DNA of 64,000 nt from Agitococcus lubricus (GCF_003051055.1 NZ_QAON01000004.1:186001-250000), one strand, 5' to 3'; shown: positions 19,528 through 28,591, counted from the stretch's first letter. The notes: generated from the letters alone by a model not told the origin. Numbers and translations are program-made.

Positions 19528-22527
19528 ATGTTCATGAAAACTGTTGCTAACTTGTTTGCCAATACACATACCGTGTTAGGGGCAGATCAGCAAAAAGATC
19601 GTCATTTTATTACAATAGAGCGTTTGGCTATTGATGAAGATGGCAAATGCACCTTTATGAAAAGTGTAGAAGGATTAGCACAGAACGAATATTGGATTGC
19701 CCGCGAAAAAAATATTTTAATGTTATTAAAAAAGACGCCACATATTGTTCGTCTACGCAAAGAAGAAGAAAAAACAGAAACCTCTTATCAAACGGTTAAA
19801 ACACGTGATGCGGGTTTGTCTCTCGCACAATGGTTATGCGCTAAACCACTCCATATTGATGGACAAGTGCCGCTAAAACATCCCTTTTATCCCGTCGTTA
19901 ATTTTTTACTGTTAGCCAAATACGCCATCACGGCTCTCAAACATATTCATCAGATGGGGGTGATTCACGCCCATTTACGTCCTGATAATATTTGTATTCC
20001 TTATTTACCCACCCCTTATCACTTTGATAGTGACTTACAGCTAGATATTGAAAATTTGGCACTCATTGACTTTATGTTTGCCATTAGCCATACCCTCAAA
20101 TTGTCTAGAGCTATTCCTATTTCTACGAATACAGAAGGCACACAATCACGTTTACTGCTTAATGCCCTAGAAGAAGACCGCCAAACACGTTTAGCCGAAA
20201 AAATTCAACGGGTGGATTACAGTGTCGACATGTTTGCTTTAGGGGTGATTTTAGAGCAAGTGTTTCAGCAAGATTTGCTGTATCCGCCTGATAGACAAGC
20301 AGAGTTGTCTATGGAGATACACCAACTGATTCAAGAGCTGAAAAGTTATGACAAAGGCATTCCAGACAGTATCAAACGCAAATACTTTCATTTGTTGCCC
20401 CATGATGGCTATCTAAAACATATTGATTATCTATTAGCCTTAGATAACAAAGCCTTAGCCCCCCATAATTATCGTCTACGCTTAGACCCCACCCAGTTTT
20501 TAGACGATGACATGAGTTTGTCATCGACTGATACGACTTTTGCTCCAGAGATTGTCACGATGACCACGAATCAACAACCCATGAATCCTAACACCCAATC
20601 CGTACCCGATTCTTCGTTAGTAGATAGCCATATTGAGCTGAATAAAGGGGTGGTGATTTCTTTAATTGTGACCGCTCAAATCATTTTCTTTTTTGTACAA
20701 TCGGGTAATGAGCTAGGCCTTGATGTCTTGGCCTCTTCTAGCTTGGTGTTGGTCGTCGGCATTCTTGCCGCGCTTGCGTGCAAAATGCTAACTAAATCGA
20801 CGCCCAGTACAAACAACATAACAACAACAAACTCCATAAAAACAGAGACCACCCCTATGCAGGACCATGACGATGTCGTCAGTGCGCAGGAAAGCGCGGC
20901 TGACGTTGTTGAATTATCGAAGGGTGTCGTTATCCCTTCAGTCATCACACTCATGCTGATGTTTTTTATTTACAGTGATGGCAATCAGCTTAATCTCGAT
21001 ATTTTATCCTCGATGATGCTGATTCTCTTGTGTGGAGGTGCGACAGCATTTGCGGGCAAACTTTTTGGGACGCCCCCTGCACCACAACGCCGACCTGCCA
21101 CCTTAGCGCGCAACGCTGTGCCGTCTAGCGACACTGAAGACACATCTGATGCAGCCCCTGTCGTGGTTGCCGCCGCTGCAACAGTAGCTGCTGTATCGCA
21201 ACAAACCTTAGAACTGGATGAGATTGATGCGATTGCACAGGCTGAATTACATCCATCTAAACCCACTGACACACCCACAACACCGGAAACAGAGGCGACC
21301 GATACGCTGTCGACACCAACGCCTGACACAACAGAAACGCTTCAAAATAAAACTGACATGCCCGAGCCAACCAGCCATGTGACTAATAATGAGGACATCA
21401 CGGAGACCTCAGCGACTAACAAACCCGAAGCTATCAGTGTCAGTCCAGAAGTCGCAGCCGCTTTACAAGAAGACAGTAACCATGAGCCACCTGCCAAACT
21501 CTTAACGATGGCAAGCGCGCCCGTTAAAGAAAAAGAAGACGAGCTCATTAGTGTTAATAAATGGGCGGTGATTGCCGTGTTAGTTGCCTTACAGTTGGGT
21601 TATGAGGCGTATACCTTATTAGACTTAAAACAAGACAATACTAGCACCGCAGCGACACCAGAACCTGCCCCTGCATTAGCGGTAGAGGCTACGCCTGCTG
21701 AAGAACCTGCCGAATTATTACCCACAGAAGAGCCACCTGTTGATGATGTCGCCGCCGCGAATATTGCTTTACTGAGTGAAGCCAGTAGTGTCAGCACACC
21801 CGAAGTCGCTACGGTCAAGAACAAAAAAGAGACACCTGATAGTGTGTTATTATCGGGGAGTCCAAGTACGCCTGCACCCAAAGTCGTTAAAGAAAAAGCC
21901 CCAAAACCTGAAAAACCAGCGAAAGAAACCGTCACTCAGACAACATCCGCTAACGATAATACTGCTACCACGACCGAAGTCACTGAGCCTGCACCTGTGG
22001 CGACGCCAGCTGTTGCGCCTGCTACTGTTGCCACCGAAACCAAACCTGCTCCAGCAGCAGAGACCAAACCAGCCGAAAAGCCCACGCCTAAATCCCTCAC
22101 ACGCGGGCTTGCCGAAGCACAAAATACGATGGGTTGGCACTATTATCACGGTGATGGCGTAAAACGTGATTACGAGGAGGCCTTCAAGTGGTTTCAAAAA
22201 GCCGCCAATTTGGGTGAACCCAGTGCGCAATTTAATATTGGCATGATGTATGCCTCAGGGACAGGCACGAAGCAAGACTTTAGTGAAGCGGCTAAATGGT
22301 ACAAAAAAGCAGCCGAACAAGGTAAAACGAGTGCACAATTAAATTTAGGCATGATGTACATCAGTGGTCGAGGGGTACGCCAAAATATTGATGAAGGCGT
22401 AAAATGGTTGGGTAAAGCCGCTGACCAAGGGGATACCACCGCTAAAGCCAACTTAACATGGTTAGTCCAGCAGGGTTATATCAAAGGAGAGACTGAGCCT
22501 ACGCCTGTGGAAAACAAAGCCGAATAA
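19528..22527 (+). CDS. Pseudokinase-membrane-Sel1 repeat protein
   Basis: I do not recognise this 999-residue protein as a named family, but its architecture is clear. An N-terminal half resembles a Ser/Thr protein kinase with lost catalysis: the HRD-loop position reads HAHLRPDN (about residue 147), where the catalytic Asp is His, and the DFG position reads DFM (about 181); YSVDMFALGVIL still looks like kinase subdomain IX. Then come two copies of a membrane-hairpin module (ELNKGVVIS...LGLDVLASS and ELSKGVVIP...LNLDILSSM), a fifth membrane segment (NKWAVIAVLVALQLGY), a long Pro/Ala/Thr/Glu linker, and three C-terminal Sel1 repeats (GDGVKRDYEEAFKWFQKAA; GTGTKQDFSEAAKWYKKAA; GRGVRQNIDEGVKWLGKAA). 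Starts at 19528 or 19534 are both possible. It lies downstream of, but 386 bp from, the prkA operon. Confidence 0.75.
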   Translation: MFMKTVANLFANTHTVLGADQQKDRHFITIERLAIDEDGKCTFMKSVEGLAQNEYWIAREKNILMLLKKTPHIVRLRKEEEKTETSYQTVKTRDAGLSLAQWLCAKPLHIDGQVPLKHPFYPVVNFLLLAKYAITALKHIHQMGVIHAHLRPDNICIPYLPTPYHFDSDLQLDIENLALIDFMFAISHTLKLSRAIPISTNTEGTQSRLLLNALEEDRQTRLAEKIQRVDYSVDMFALGVILEQVFQQDLLYPPDRQAELSMEIHQLIQELKSYDKGIPDSIKRKYFHLLPHDGYLKHIDYLLALDNKALAPHNYRLRLDPTQFLDDDMSLSSTDTTFAPEIVTMTTNQQPMNPNTQSVPDSSLVDSHIELNKGVVISLIVTAQIIFFFVQSGNELGLDVLASSSLVLVVGILAALACKMLTKSTPSTNNITTTNSIKTETTPMQDHDDVVSAQESAADVVELSKGVVIPSVITLMLMFFIYSDGNQLNLDILSSMMLILLCGGATAFAGKLFGTPPAPQRRPATLARNAVPSSDTEDTSDAAPVVVAAAATVAAVSQQTLELDEIDAIAQAELHPSKPTDTPTTPETEATDTLSTPTPDTTETLQNKTDMPEPTSHVTNNEDITETSATNKPEAISVSPEVAAALQEDSNHEPPAKLLTMASAPVKEKEDELISVNKWAVIAVLVALQLGYEAYTLLDLKQDNTSTAATPEPAPALAVEATPAEEPAELLPTEEPPVDDVAAANIALLSEASSVSTPEVATVKNKKETPDSVLLSGSPSTPAPKVVKEKAPKPEKPAKETVTQTTSANDNTATTTEVTEPAPVATPAVAPATVATETKPAPAAETKPAEKPTPKSLTRGLAEAQNTMGWHYYHGDGVKRDYEEAFKWFQKAANLGEPSAQFNIGMMYASGTGTKQDFSEAAKWYKKAAEQGKTSAQLNLGMMYISGRGVRQNIDEGVKWLGKAADQGDTTAKANLTWLVQQGYIKGETEPTPVENKAE

Positions 22528-22536
22528 AGCCTGAGA

Positions 22537-22560
22537 CAGTACTCCCTAACGGGAGTACTG
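22537..22560. terminator. Hairpin between convergent genes
   Basis: CAGTACTCCC and GGGAGTACTG form a perfect ten-base-pair stem with a TAAC loop, ten bases after the Sel1-protein stop and just before the metE end on the other strand. No U-run follows on either strand, so it may be a weak bidirectional terminator or an mRNA 3'-end stabiliser. Confidence 0.5.
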
Positions 22561-22583
22561 TGACATCCCCTACCCTCGATTGA

Positions 22584-24866
22584 TTATTGCCACAACGCTC
22601 TTAACTCCTGTGTCGCTTGCACCATCTGCGTTAACGCTTGTTTCACTTCTGGCCATGCTCTTGTTTTTAATCCACAATCGGGATTCACCCATAAGCGCTG
22701 TTTGTCTATCCCTTGTGCCGCTTTTTGCAGTAGCTTTTTCATGGCTGCCGCTGTCGGGACTTGAGGCGAGTGAATATCATATACACCTGGTCCAATCGCG
22801 TTGGGATAGGCAAATTGTTCAAATGCGGTTAATAACTCCATAGCCGAACGTGCGGTTTCAATGGTAATCACATCGGCATCCATCGCTGCAATTGCTTCAA
22901 TACAATCATTAAACTCCGAATAACACATGTGCGTATGAATTTGTATGTCATCACTCACGCCACCCGCACTGAGTTTAAAAGCCAATACAGCCCATCGCCA
23001 GTAGTCTGCCTGCTGTTGTTGACGAAGCGGTAAACCTTCTCTAAAGGCTGGCTCATCAATTTGAATAATCTGAATGCCTGCCTTAGCCAAGTCAACGACT
23101 TCATCACGAATCGCTAGTGCTAATTGCAAGGCTATTTGCTCACGACTAATATCGGTACGCGCAAATGACCAACATAGCATGGTCACAGGGCCTGTTAACA
23201 TGCCTTTAACCCAACGCTGACTCTGTTGTTGCGCATATTGAGCCCACGCCACTGTCATGGGCTGAGGACGACTAATATCGCCAACAATAATGGGGGGTTT
23301 GACACAACGGCTACCATAACTCTGCACCCACCCTTGTTGACTAAATACATAGCCCTGTAGCTGCTCGCCAAAATACTCGACCATGTCATTACGTTCCGCT
23401 TCCCCATGCACTAAGACATCTAAACCTAGCTCTTCTTGAATGGCTAAGGTTTGTTTAATTTCCTGCTGCATCGCAATCACATAATCAGACTCGCTCAACA
23501 AGCCTTGTTTGTAAGCAGCGCGTGCGCGACGAATCTCTGGGGTTTGCGGAAATGAACCAATGGTGGTTGTGGGTAATAACGGGAGTTGTAAACGCTGGTG
23601 TTGAATCAACGCACGCTGTTCAAACGCACTTGCGCGCTGGGCATCTTGTGCTGTCAGTTGCGCCACACGTTGTTGCACTGCAAGATTGCGCCAACGGGTA
23701 CTTTGCTCTAACTGCTGATATGCCTGTCGTGCTTCTTGGCTAGCACGCTGTACCGTGACCGCATCAGGCTGTAGAAGGGCTTGTTTGAGGCAGGCAATTT
23801 CAGCCAGCTTTTGTTTGGCAAATGCCAAACAGACTTTTACCTCCGAGGAGAGTTGTTGTTCTGCTTCTAAATCGACTGGCACATGCAACAAAGAACAACT
23901 ACTTGCTACCCATAAGCGTTCGCCTAAACGTTCATAGGCAGGTTTGAGTATGTCCAAACTGGCGTGCACATCGTGGCGCCAAATATTACGGCCATCGACG
24001 AGTCCTAAGGATAATACTTTATAATCGGGTAACTGGTCTAAGGCTTGTAACCATTCCTGCCCACTACGTACCACATCAATATGCAAACCCGAGACAGGCA
24101 AACGACTGGCGATGTATAAATTTTCGTTCAATGGCGCAAAATACGTTGCTAATACTATACACAAGTCACGGCGTTGTAATTTATGGTAAGCGCGTTCAAA
24201 AGCGGCTTGCCATGCTGGCGCTAAGTCTAAGGCTAAAATAGGCTCGTCAACTTGTAAACACGCCACGCCTAAACCAGCAATTTGGCTAAATAATTCAATA
24301 TAAACAGGCACTAAACGGTCTAACAAGGCTAATTTATCTTGCTGATTACCATACGCCTTAGCCAACCATAAATAGCTTAATGGGCCTAACAACACCACTT
24401 TGACGGTATGACCTAAGCCTTGTGCTTCTTTAATTTCGGCCAATAAACGGTGTGCAGATAAGTGAAAGTCTTGGTCGTCGGCTAACTCAGGGACAATATA
24501 GTGATAGTTCGTGTCAAACCATTTGGTCATTTCACATGCAGGCGCATCTTGCCCCGTCGGCGCACGCCCTCTTGCTAATCTAAAACTCAAATCTAGGTCT
24601 GTTGTCGTCTCATTTGTCTGAAATCGCTGCGGAATGACACCAAAATACAAACTATGGTTCAATACATGGTCATAAAATGCAAAGTCACCCACCGTCACCC
24701 AATCTAAACCTGCGTCCGCTTGTAACTGCCAATGTTGTTGACGCAAGGTCTGTCCTACACGCTCTAACTCTTGTTGGCTGATTTGACCTGACCAATACGC
24801 CTCTAAGGCTTTTTTTAACTCTCGTTGTGCGCCAATGCGCGGAAAACCCAAACAATGTGCTCGCAT
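22584..24866 (-). CDS. metE: Cobalamin-independent methionine synthase
   Basis: MetE transfers the methyl group of methyltetrahydropteroyl-triglutamate to homocysteine, the last step of methionine synthesis, without B12. The 760-residue protein has both barrels: an N-terminal half (CLGFPRIGAQRELKKALEAYW, GPLSYLWLAK) and the catalytic C-terminal half (TTTIGSFPQTPEIRRAR, LTGPVTMLCWSF, QIDEPAFREGLPL). Zinc ligands are visible as His and Cys in HTHMCYSEFND and Cys in VNPDCGLKTR. The frame opens at a GTG at 24869, but the next codon is ATG with AGGTG at ideal spacing. It is divergent from metR, which is its expected activator. Confidence 0.97.
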   Translation of the reverse strand: MRAHCLGFPRIGAQRELKKALEAYWSGQISQQELERVGQTLRQQHWQLQADAGLDWVTVGDFAFYDHVLNHSLYFGVIPQRFQTNETTTDLDLSFRLARGRAPTGQDAPACEMTKWFDTNYHYIVPELADDQDFHLSAHRLLAEIKEAQGLGHTVKVVLLGPLSYLWLAKAYGNQQDKLALLDRLVPVYIELFSQIAGLGVACLQVDEPILALDLAPAWQAAFERAYHKLQRRDLCIVLATYFAPLNENLYIASRLPVSGLHIDVVRSGQEWLQALDQLPDYKVLSLGLVDGRNIWRHDVHASLDILKPAYERLGERLWVASSCSLLHVPVDLEAEQQLSSEVKVCLAFAKQKLAEIACLKQALLQPDAVTVQRASQEARQAYQQLEQSTRWRNLAVQQRVAQLTAQDAQRASAFEQRALIQHQRLQLPLLPTTTIGSFPQTPEIRRARAAYKQGLLSESDYVIAMQQEIKQTLAIQEELGLDVLVHGEAERNDMVEYFGEQLQGYVFSQQGWVQSYGSRCVKPPIIVGDISRPQPMTVAWAQYAQQQSQRWVKGMLTGPVTMLCWSFARTDISREQIALQLALAIRDEVVDLAKAGIQIIQIDEPAFREGLPLRQQQQADYWRWAVLAFKLSAGGVSDDIQIHTHMCYSEFNDCIEAIAAMDADVITIETARSAMELLTAFEQFAYPNAIGPGVYDIHSPQVPTAAAMKKLLQKAAQGIDKQRLWVNPDCGLKTRAWPEVKQALTQMVQATQELRALWQ

Positions 24867-24924
24867 CACGTTTCACCTTTTATCTAATAGCTTGCTGACA
24901 TACAGTATGCTTAGGATAAAAACT

Positions 24925-24968
24925 TGAAACAAACTCATTTATTTAATAATTAAATTGAGATATATTCA
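24925..24968. promoter_or_regulatory. Two candidate MetR boxes between metE and metR
   Basis: TGAAACAAACTCA (24925-24937) and TGAGATATATTCA (24956-24968) each differ by one base from the MetR consensus TGAA-N5-TTCA. Their starts are 31 bp apart, about three helical turns, so both would lie on one DNA face. Location in the divergent metE/metR spacer is as expected for MetR control. Confidence 0.6.
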
Positions 24969-24993
24969 TGTTATAAGCCAGAGTACAGTGACT

Positions 24994-25902
24994 ATGTTCG
25001 ATTTACGCCAACTCAAAACGCTCGTCGCGATTCGTGATACAGGCTCTCTCGCCGAAGCGGCACAGCGCTTGCACCTAACACAATCGGCGTTATCACACCA
25101 ATTAAAAGACCTAGAACATGTACTCGACCTAACACTCTTAGTACGTAAGACTCGCCCTCCACGTTTTAGCAAAGCAGGCGAAGCCTTATTAGCCTTAGCA
25201 GACCACGTATTACCCTTAGTGCGTCAAACTGAGCGCGAATTAAATAAATTACGGCATGGCCAAGCAGGTCGATTGATGTTAGCGATTGAATGTCACAGTT
25301 GCTTTGAATGGCTGATGCCGACATTGAATCAATTTAGGGACGATTGGCCAGAAGTAGAGCTTGATTTTCAAACGGGTTTTATTGACGATGCGCAAGAAAG
25401 TCTCTTACAACGTGAGATTGATTTAGTCATTAGCTCGAATCCAACGCAACATCCCGATTTACGGTTTATCCCCTTATTTGACTATGAGTCGGTATTAGTG
25501 GTTGGTAAACAGCATCGTTTTCAGCAACGTCCCTTTATCTATGCCCATGAATTGGCCGATGAAACCCTCATTACCTACCCGATTCCACACAGCCGCTTAG
25601 ATATTTTTCAACATTTTTTAAGTCCTGCGGGCATACAGCCTAGTCGCTTACGCAGCAGTGAACTCACCTTAATGATGGTACAACTGGCCGCCAGCGAACG
25701 GGGTGTTTGTTCCTTACCTAATTGGGTTGCCGCAGAATATGTGGCACGTGACTGGGTAAAAACGGTGTCTTTAGGTGAGCATGGCGTGTGGTGCACCTTG
25801 TATGCCGCCATACGCCAAGAGGATACCGAACTTGCGTTTATTGAAGACTTTTTGACCAGCGCGCGCCAAAACTGTTTAGCGCAACTTGCGGGTATTCGTT
25901 AG
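24994..25902 (+). CDS. metR: LysR-type activator of methionine synthesis, MetR
   Basis: MetR is a LysR-type regulator that uses homocysteine as coactivator and drives metE. The family start MFDLRQLKTLVAIRDTGSLAEAAQRLHLTQSALSHQLKDLE, a winged helix-turn-helix at residues about 5-62, begins at the ATG at 24994; an upstream in-frame codon at 24955 adds residues foreign to the family. The effector domain covers about 90-295 (LMLAIECHSCFEWLMPTL, PDLRFIPLFDYESVLVV). The 302-residue length and the divergent metE make the assignment firm. Confidence 0.95.
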   Translation: MFDLRQLKTLVAIRDTGSLAEAAQRLHLTQSALSHQLKDLEHVLDLTLLVRKTRPPRFSKAGEALLALADHVLPLVRQTERELNKLRHGQAGRLMLAIECHSCFEWLMPTLNQFRDDWPEVELDFQTGFIDDAQESLLQREIDLVISSNPTQHPDLRFIPLFDYESVLVVGKQHRFQQRPFIYAHELADETLITYPIPHSRLDIFQHFLSPAGIQPSRLRSSELTLMMVQLAASERGVCSLPNWVAAEYVARDWVKTVSLGEHGVWCTLYAAIRQEDTELAFIEDFLTSARQNCLAQLAGIR

Positions 25903-25931
25903 CACAACATGCCACCACCTCGCAGAAATGT

Positions 25932-26765
25932 TTAATGCTGAACCACGTGCGCTTCTAACCACAGCACGATATCTTCTATAACTTGCGTTTTGACTTTTTC
26001 GTGCAATAAATCGTGTAGTGCGCCCGTATAGGTTTTGATGTCTTTATCCACACTTTCTGCCTGTTTATACAGTAACTCACCGCCCGTGACTAAGGTATCT
26101 TGTTCGCCTACAAGGGTCAGAAATGGCACACTAATCCGCGCCAGACGCTTGGTAATATGCAAACTCGCCATCAATAATTCTTTACCTGTGCCCGCTGTCA
26201 TTTGTCCATGAAAGACTAAGGGGTCGGTATCGTAGGCTTGTTGTTCTAATACAACGGATGACATACTGTTAGGAGGCAATGGCGCAACGGGAATACGCGG
26301 GATAATCCCGCCAATAATCCACGCTAAAATAATGTGTGCTTTAGAGATTTTTTTACCTACGGCCAACGCCCCACTATTAAAAATCACACCATCAATATCA
26401 TGTCGTCCTGAAACCAAATAATGCGCCGCAACACAACCACCGACGCCATAACCATGTAAAAACACTTGTACGCTGCGTAATTCACGGTGCACAACTTCAA
26501 TAAATGTCGTTAAATCGGCGACCCAATGGTCAAAATCGGCAATATATGCCCGTCTACCTTGTGATTGACCATGCCCTGCAAAATCAAAACCATAACAGGC
26601 ATAACCTTCTTGTGTCAGGCGTTCAACTAATGCCATATAACGATTAGAATGGTCTGCCCACGTATGAATAAAGATAACGACCGCTTTAGGGTAAACGTCT
26701 GGCCACCAGCGTTGTGCGTATAATTTTTGGCCACGACTAACAAACTCGAATGGCTTATGGCGCAT
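25932..26765 (-). CDS. Monoacylglycerol-lipase-like alpha/beta hydrolase lacking nucleophile Ser
   Basis: This 277-residue protein has the Hydrolase_4 (lysophospholipase/monoglyceride lipase) pattern: VIFIHTWADHSNRY at the oxyanion position, FDFAGHGQSQGRRAYI, then the nucleophile-elbow strand. The elbow reads HGYGVGG (about 104-110), so Gly107 occupies the Ser of the usual GHSMG; codon GGC is read at 26445-26447. The acid (VGEQDTLV) and the His (GALHDLLHE) remain. Either the enzyme is inactive or it has another role. AAGGAG precedes the ATG at good spacing. It is convergent with metR. Confidence 0.8.
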   Translation of the reverse strand: MRHKPFEFVSRGQKLYAQRWWPDVYPKAVVIFIHTWADHSNRYMALVERLTQEGYACYGFDFAGHGQSQGRRAYIADFDHWVADLTTFIEVVHRELRSVQVFLHGYGVGGCVAAHYLVSGRHDIDGVIFNSGALAVGKKISKAHIILAWIIGGIIPRIPVAPLPPNSMSSVVLEQQAYDTDPLVFHGQMTAGTGKELLMASLHITKRLARISVPFLTLVGEQDTLVTGGELLYKQAESVDKDIKTYTGALHDLLHEKVKTQVIEDIVLWLEAHVVQH

Positions 26766-26789
26766 AAAGCCCTTCTCCTTAAGATGACA

Positions 26790-26876
26790 AATGACTTACG
26801 CCTCTATCACTAGACAGTCCCCGCAATCACTAGTCAGAGCTATAAATATGCGTTAACTATCGCTGGCGTAAGTCGT
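26790..26876. repeat. MITE-like element with GACTTACGC ends, copy 1
   Basis: The segment starts AAATGACTTACGCCTCTATC and ends CGCTGGCGTAAGTCGTAT, so GACTTACGC faces its exact complement GCGTAAGTC over roughly 90 bases. The same ends occur in the clpB leader at 37398-37500. No coding capacity. Confidence 0.6.
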
Positions 26877-26939
26877 ATTATTTTATATATATCGTTTTGT
26901 TGAGCTCACCATGAAGACTCAAACACTGTTTTAATCATT

Positions 26940-27210
26940 TAGGGTCTGTGGACGTTTTGATTATGGTTGCGAAAGAGACTATTTTTTAGAGGATACGAGG
27001 CATGAAGCGCGTAGTTTGGTTATTCCAAATCAGCGATGAGCAACAAAGTCGCCTCAAAAAATAGCTCTTTCCCTGTGGGTTGCGTTAAAAATTGACTCAT
27101 TCTGCGTGACAAAACTGGACAATAGAATCACTACTCCCTGCGTTTTGTGCCTTGCCTGAGTCCATTTTTATCAGCAACGCGGCTCACACGCCAAACGTCA
27201 ACAGCCCCTA
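26940..27210 (+). mobile_element. Decayed IS5-family-like insertion sequence
   Basis: The left end TAGGGTCTGTGGACGTTTTG and the inverted right end TAGGGGCTGTTGACGTTTGG agree at 17 of 20 positions and are flanked by TA. Just inside, at 27002-27064, a 20-codon frame encodes a piece (WLFQISDEQQSRLKK, then stop) resembling the start of IS5-type transposases, which often read ISDEQW..I. The remaining transposase is gone, so this is a deletion remnant of 271 bp. Confidence 0.6.
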
Positions 27211-27525
27211 ATATAAGGTGATAGATTAAGCGAAGCTACTGTAATAGATTTAACGTAGTCAGTTTGCTCATTTAGTCAAACAATATGCAAATAAGCACAG
27301 ATATTCTGGCGTATAAAGTCAAGCTCGTATATCAAAAATACCCGTTCGCGCGCATGAACATGAGGTAAGGCCACTTATGATGACCGCTTAAGAAGACATT
27401 AAGAGGCTTATCGGATGAGTCTGTGTTTGCTAACGCTACACAGACAACAAAGCCTGTTGATTGGCATACCCTATGGTAGATTAGTGAGTTTCACTGAGTA
27501 CGGCGACTGTATACTCAGTGATAAA

Positions 27526-28251
27526 TTAGCCCCATGCTTTCACTAAGGGTGCGGTTAACGAAGACAGCGCTACTTTTTGACCACCCTGTTCGTCAAAGTT
27601 ATCAGGGGCTAACCACGTCAAAAAAGCCGATTTGAGTGTAGGCCACTCTTCATCTATCACGGAGTACCATGCCGTATCTCGGTTACGTCCTTTAGACACC
27701 ATGGCTTGCCTAAAAACCCCTTCATAGCTAAAACCAAACCGTTTGGCGGCACGCCGCGACGGCTTATTGAGGGCATTACATTTCCATTCATAACGACGAT
27801 AGCCCAAACTAAACGCATAATCCATCATCAAATACATGGCTTCTGTGGCGATGGCCGTTTTTTGCATCAGCGGCGAAAAATTCAGATGTCCGACCTCTAA
27901 ACAACCATTTTTGGGGTCAATTCTTAAATACGCTGCAATACCTACCGCTTTATTGGTGTGTTGGTCGATAATGACATAAAACTGCGGGTCACTGGTTAAC
28001 ACTGAAACTCTTAACCAACTACGATATAACTCAAAGCTGGCAAATGGCCCATAAGGTAAATATGTCCACATACGGCCGTCTTTATCCAAACTGTTCGCTT
28101 CAAATAAGGCTTGCGAATCACGGTCTGGATTTAAGGGCTCAACACGGCAAAACCGACCTTGCATGTGTGTTAAGGGAGGTGTTTGTGGCGCAATCCAATG
28201 GCTAACTTTTAATCCAACTGCTTGTCCTAAAGCATTTGTCTCATACTTCAT
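27526..28251 (-). CDS. GNAT family N-acetyltransferase (RimJ/RimL type)
   Basis: This 241-residue protein has the Acetyltransf_3 pattern: an N-terminal extension, CRVEPLNPDRDSQALFEAN, WTYLPYGPF, YVIIDQHTNKAVGIAAYLRID, the strand LEVGHLNFSP and the acetyl-CoA-binding QKTAIATEAMYLMMDYAF, then YEWKCNALNKPSRRAAKRFGFSYEG, which is the hallmark of the RimL-like branch. It should transfer acetyl from acetyl-CoA to an amino group; the acceptor (protein N-terminus or small molecule) cannot be told. It stands alone between the IS debris and the Fe-alcohol dehydrogenase. Confidence 0.88.
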   Translation of the reverse strand: MKYETNALGQAVGLKVSHWIAPQTPPLTHMQGRFCRVEPLNPDRDSQALFEANSLDKDGRMWTYLPYGPFASFELYRSWLRVSVLTSDPQFYVIIDQHTNKAVGIAAYLRIDPKNGCLEVGHLNFSPLMQKTAIATEAMYLMMDYAFSLGYRRYEWKCNALNKPSRRAAKRFGFSYEGVFRQAMVSKGRNRDTAWYSVIDEEWPTLKSAFLTWLAPDNFDEQGGQKVALSSLTAPLVKAWG

Positions 28252-28591
28252 ACGCCCCTCGTTGCTACTTATTCGGACTTTGGAATATTAAATCGCAAAC
28301 ACGATGCCTATGTTTTAGTGTGTCTGCATTGAATCATTTATAGCGATTATTAAACGATTAAACCCACTTGATATTAGATGATAGCAAAAAACTGCTGCCA
28401 CTTTAGGGGCAGTTGTAATAAGCATTTTTTTGAGATAAGAGTAATATGATTTTTATTATTGTGTATTCAATCACAATTTATATATGTCATTAGAATATAG
28501 AAAGAGGGACCAAACTAAATGGCAGAAAAATACAGATAAAATTTTGATGTTTGTAGGGGTGATTACCCCCTACAAGCACACACATCAGGTT
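28252..28591 (+). other. 340-bp intergenic region
   Basis: AT-rich sequence with no gene seen. The only clear structure is the hairpin at 28551-28575 that probably ends transcription from the alcohol dehydrogenase. Confidence 0.5.
28551..28575 (-). terminator. Hairpin terminator after the Fe-alcohol dehydrogenase
   Basis: On the minus strand TTGTAGGGGG and CCCCTACAA pair across a TAATCA-type loop, 16 bases beyond the stop codon, followed by the AT-rich ACATCAAAATTTTATC. The T-run is not contiguous, so confidence is moderate. Confidence 0.55.

Larger units (their letters stand above)
26766..27525 (+). other. 760-bp gene-free region with mobile-element debris
   Basis: No functional gene is supported. 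It contains a short MITE-like palindrome (26790-26876) and a decayed IS5-type element with terminal inverted repeats (26940-27210). From about 27211 to 27525 I see only AT-rich sequence with no recognisable structure. Confidence 0.7.

Noticed and set aside
21600-22451. Long minus-strand frames with Gly/Ser/Val-rich products
   Set aside because: They are antisense shadows of the low-complexity linker and Sel1 repeats.
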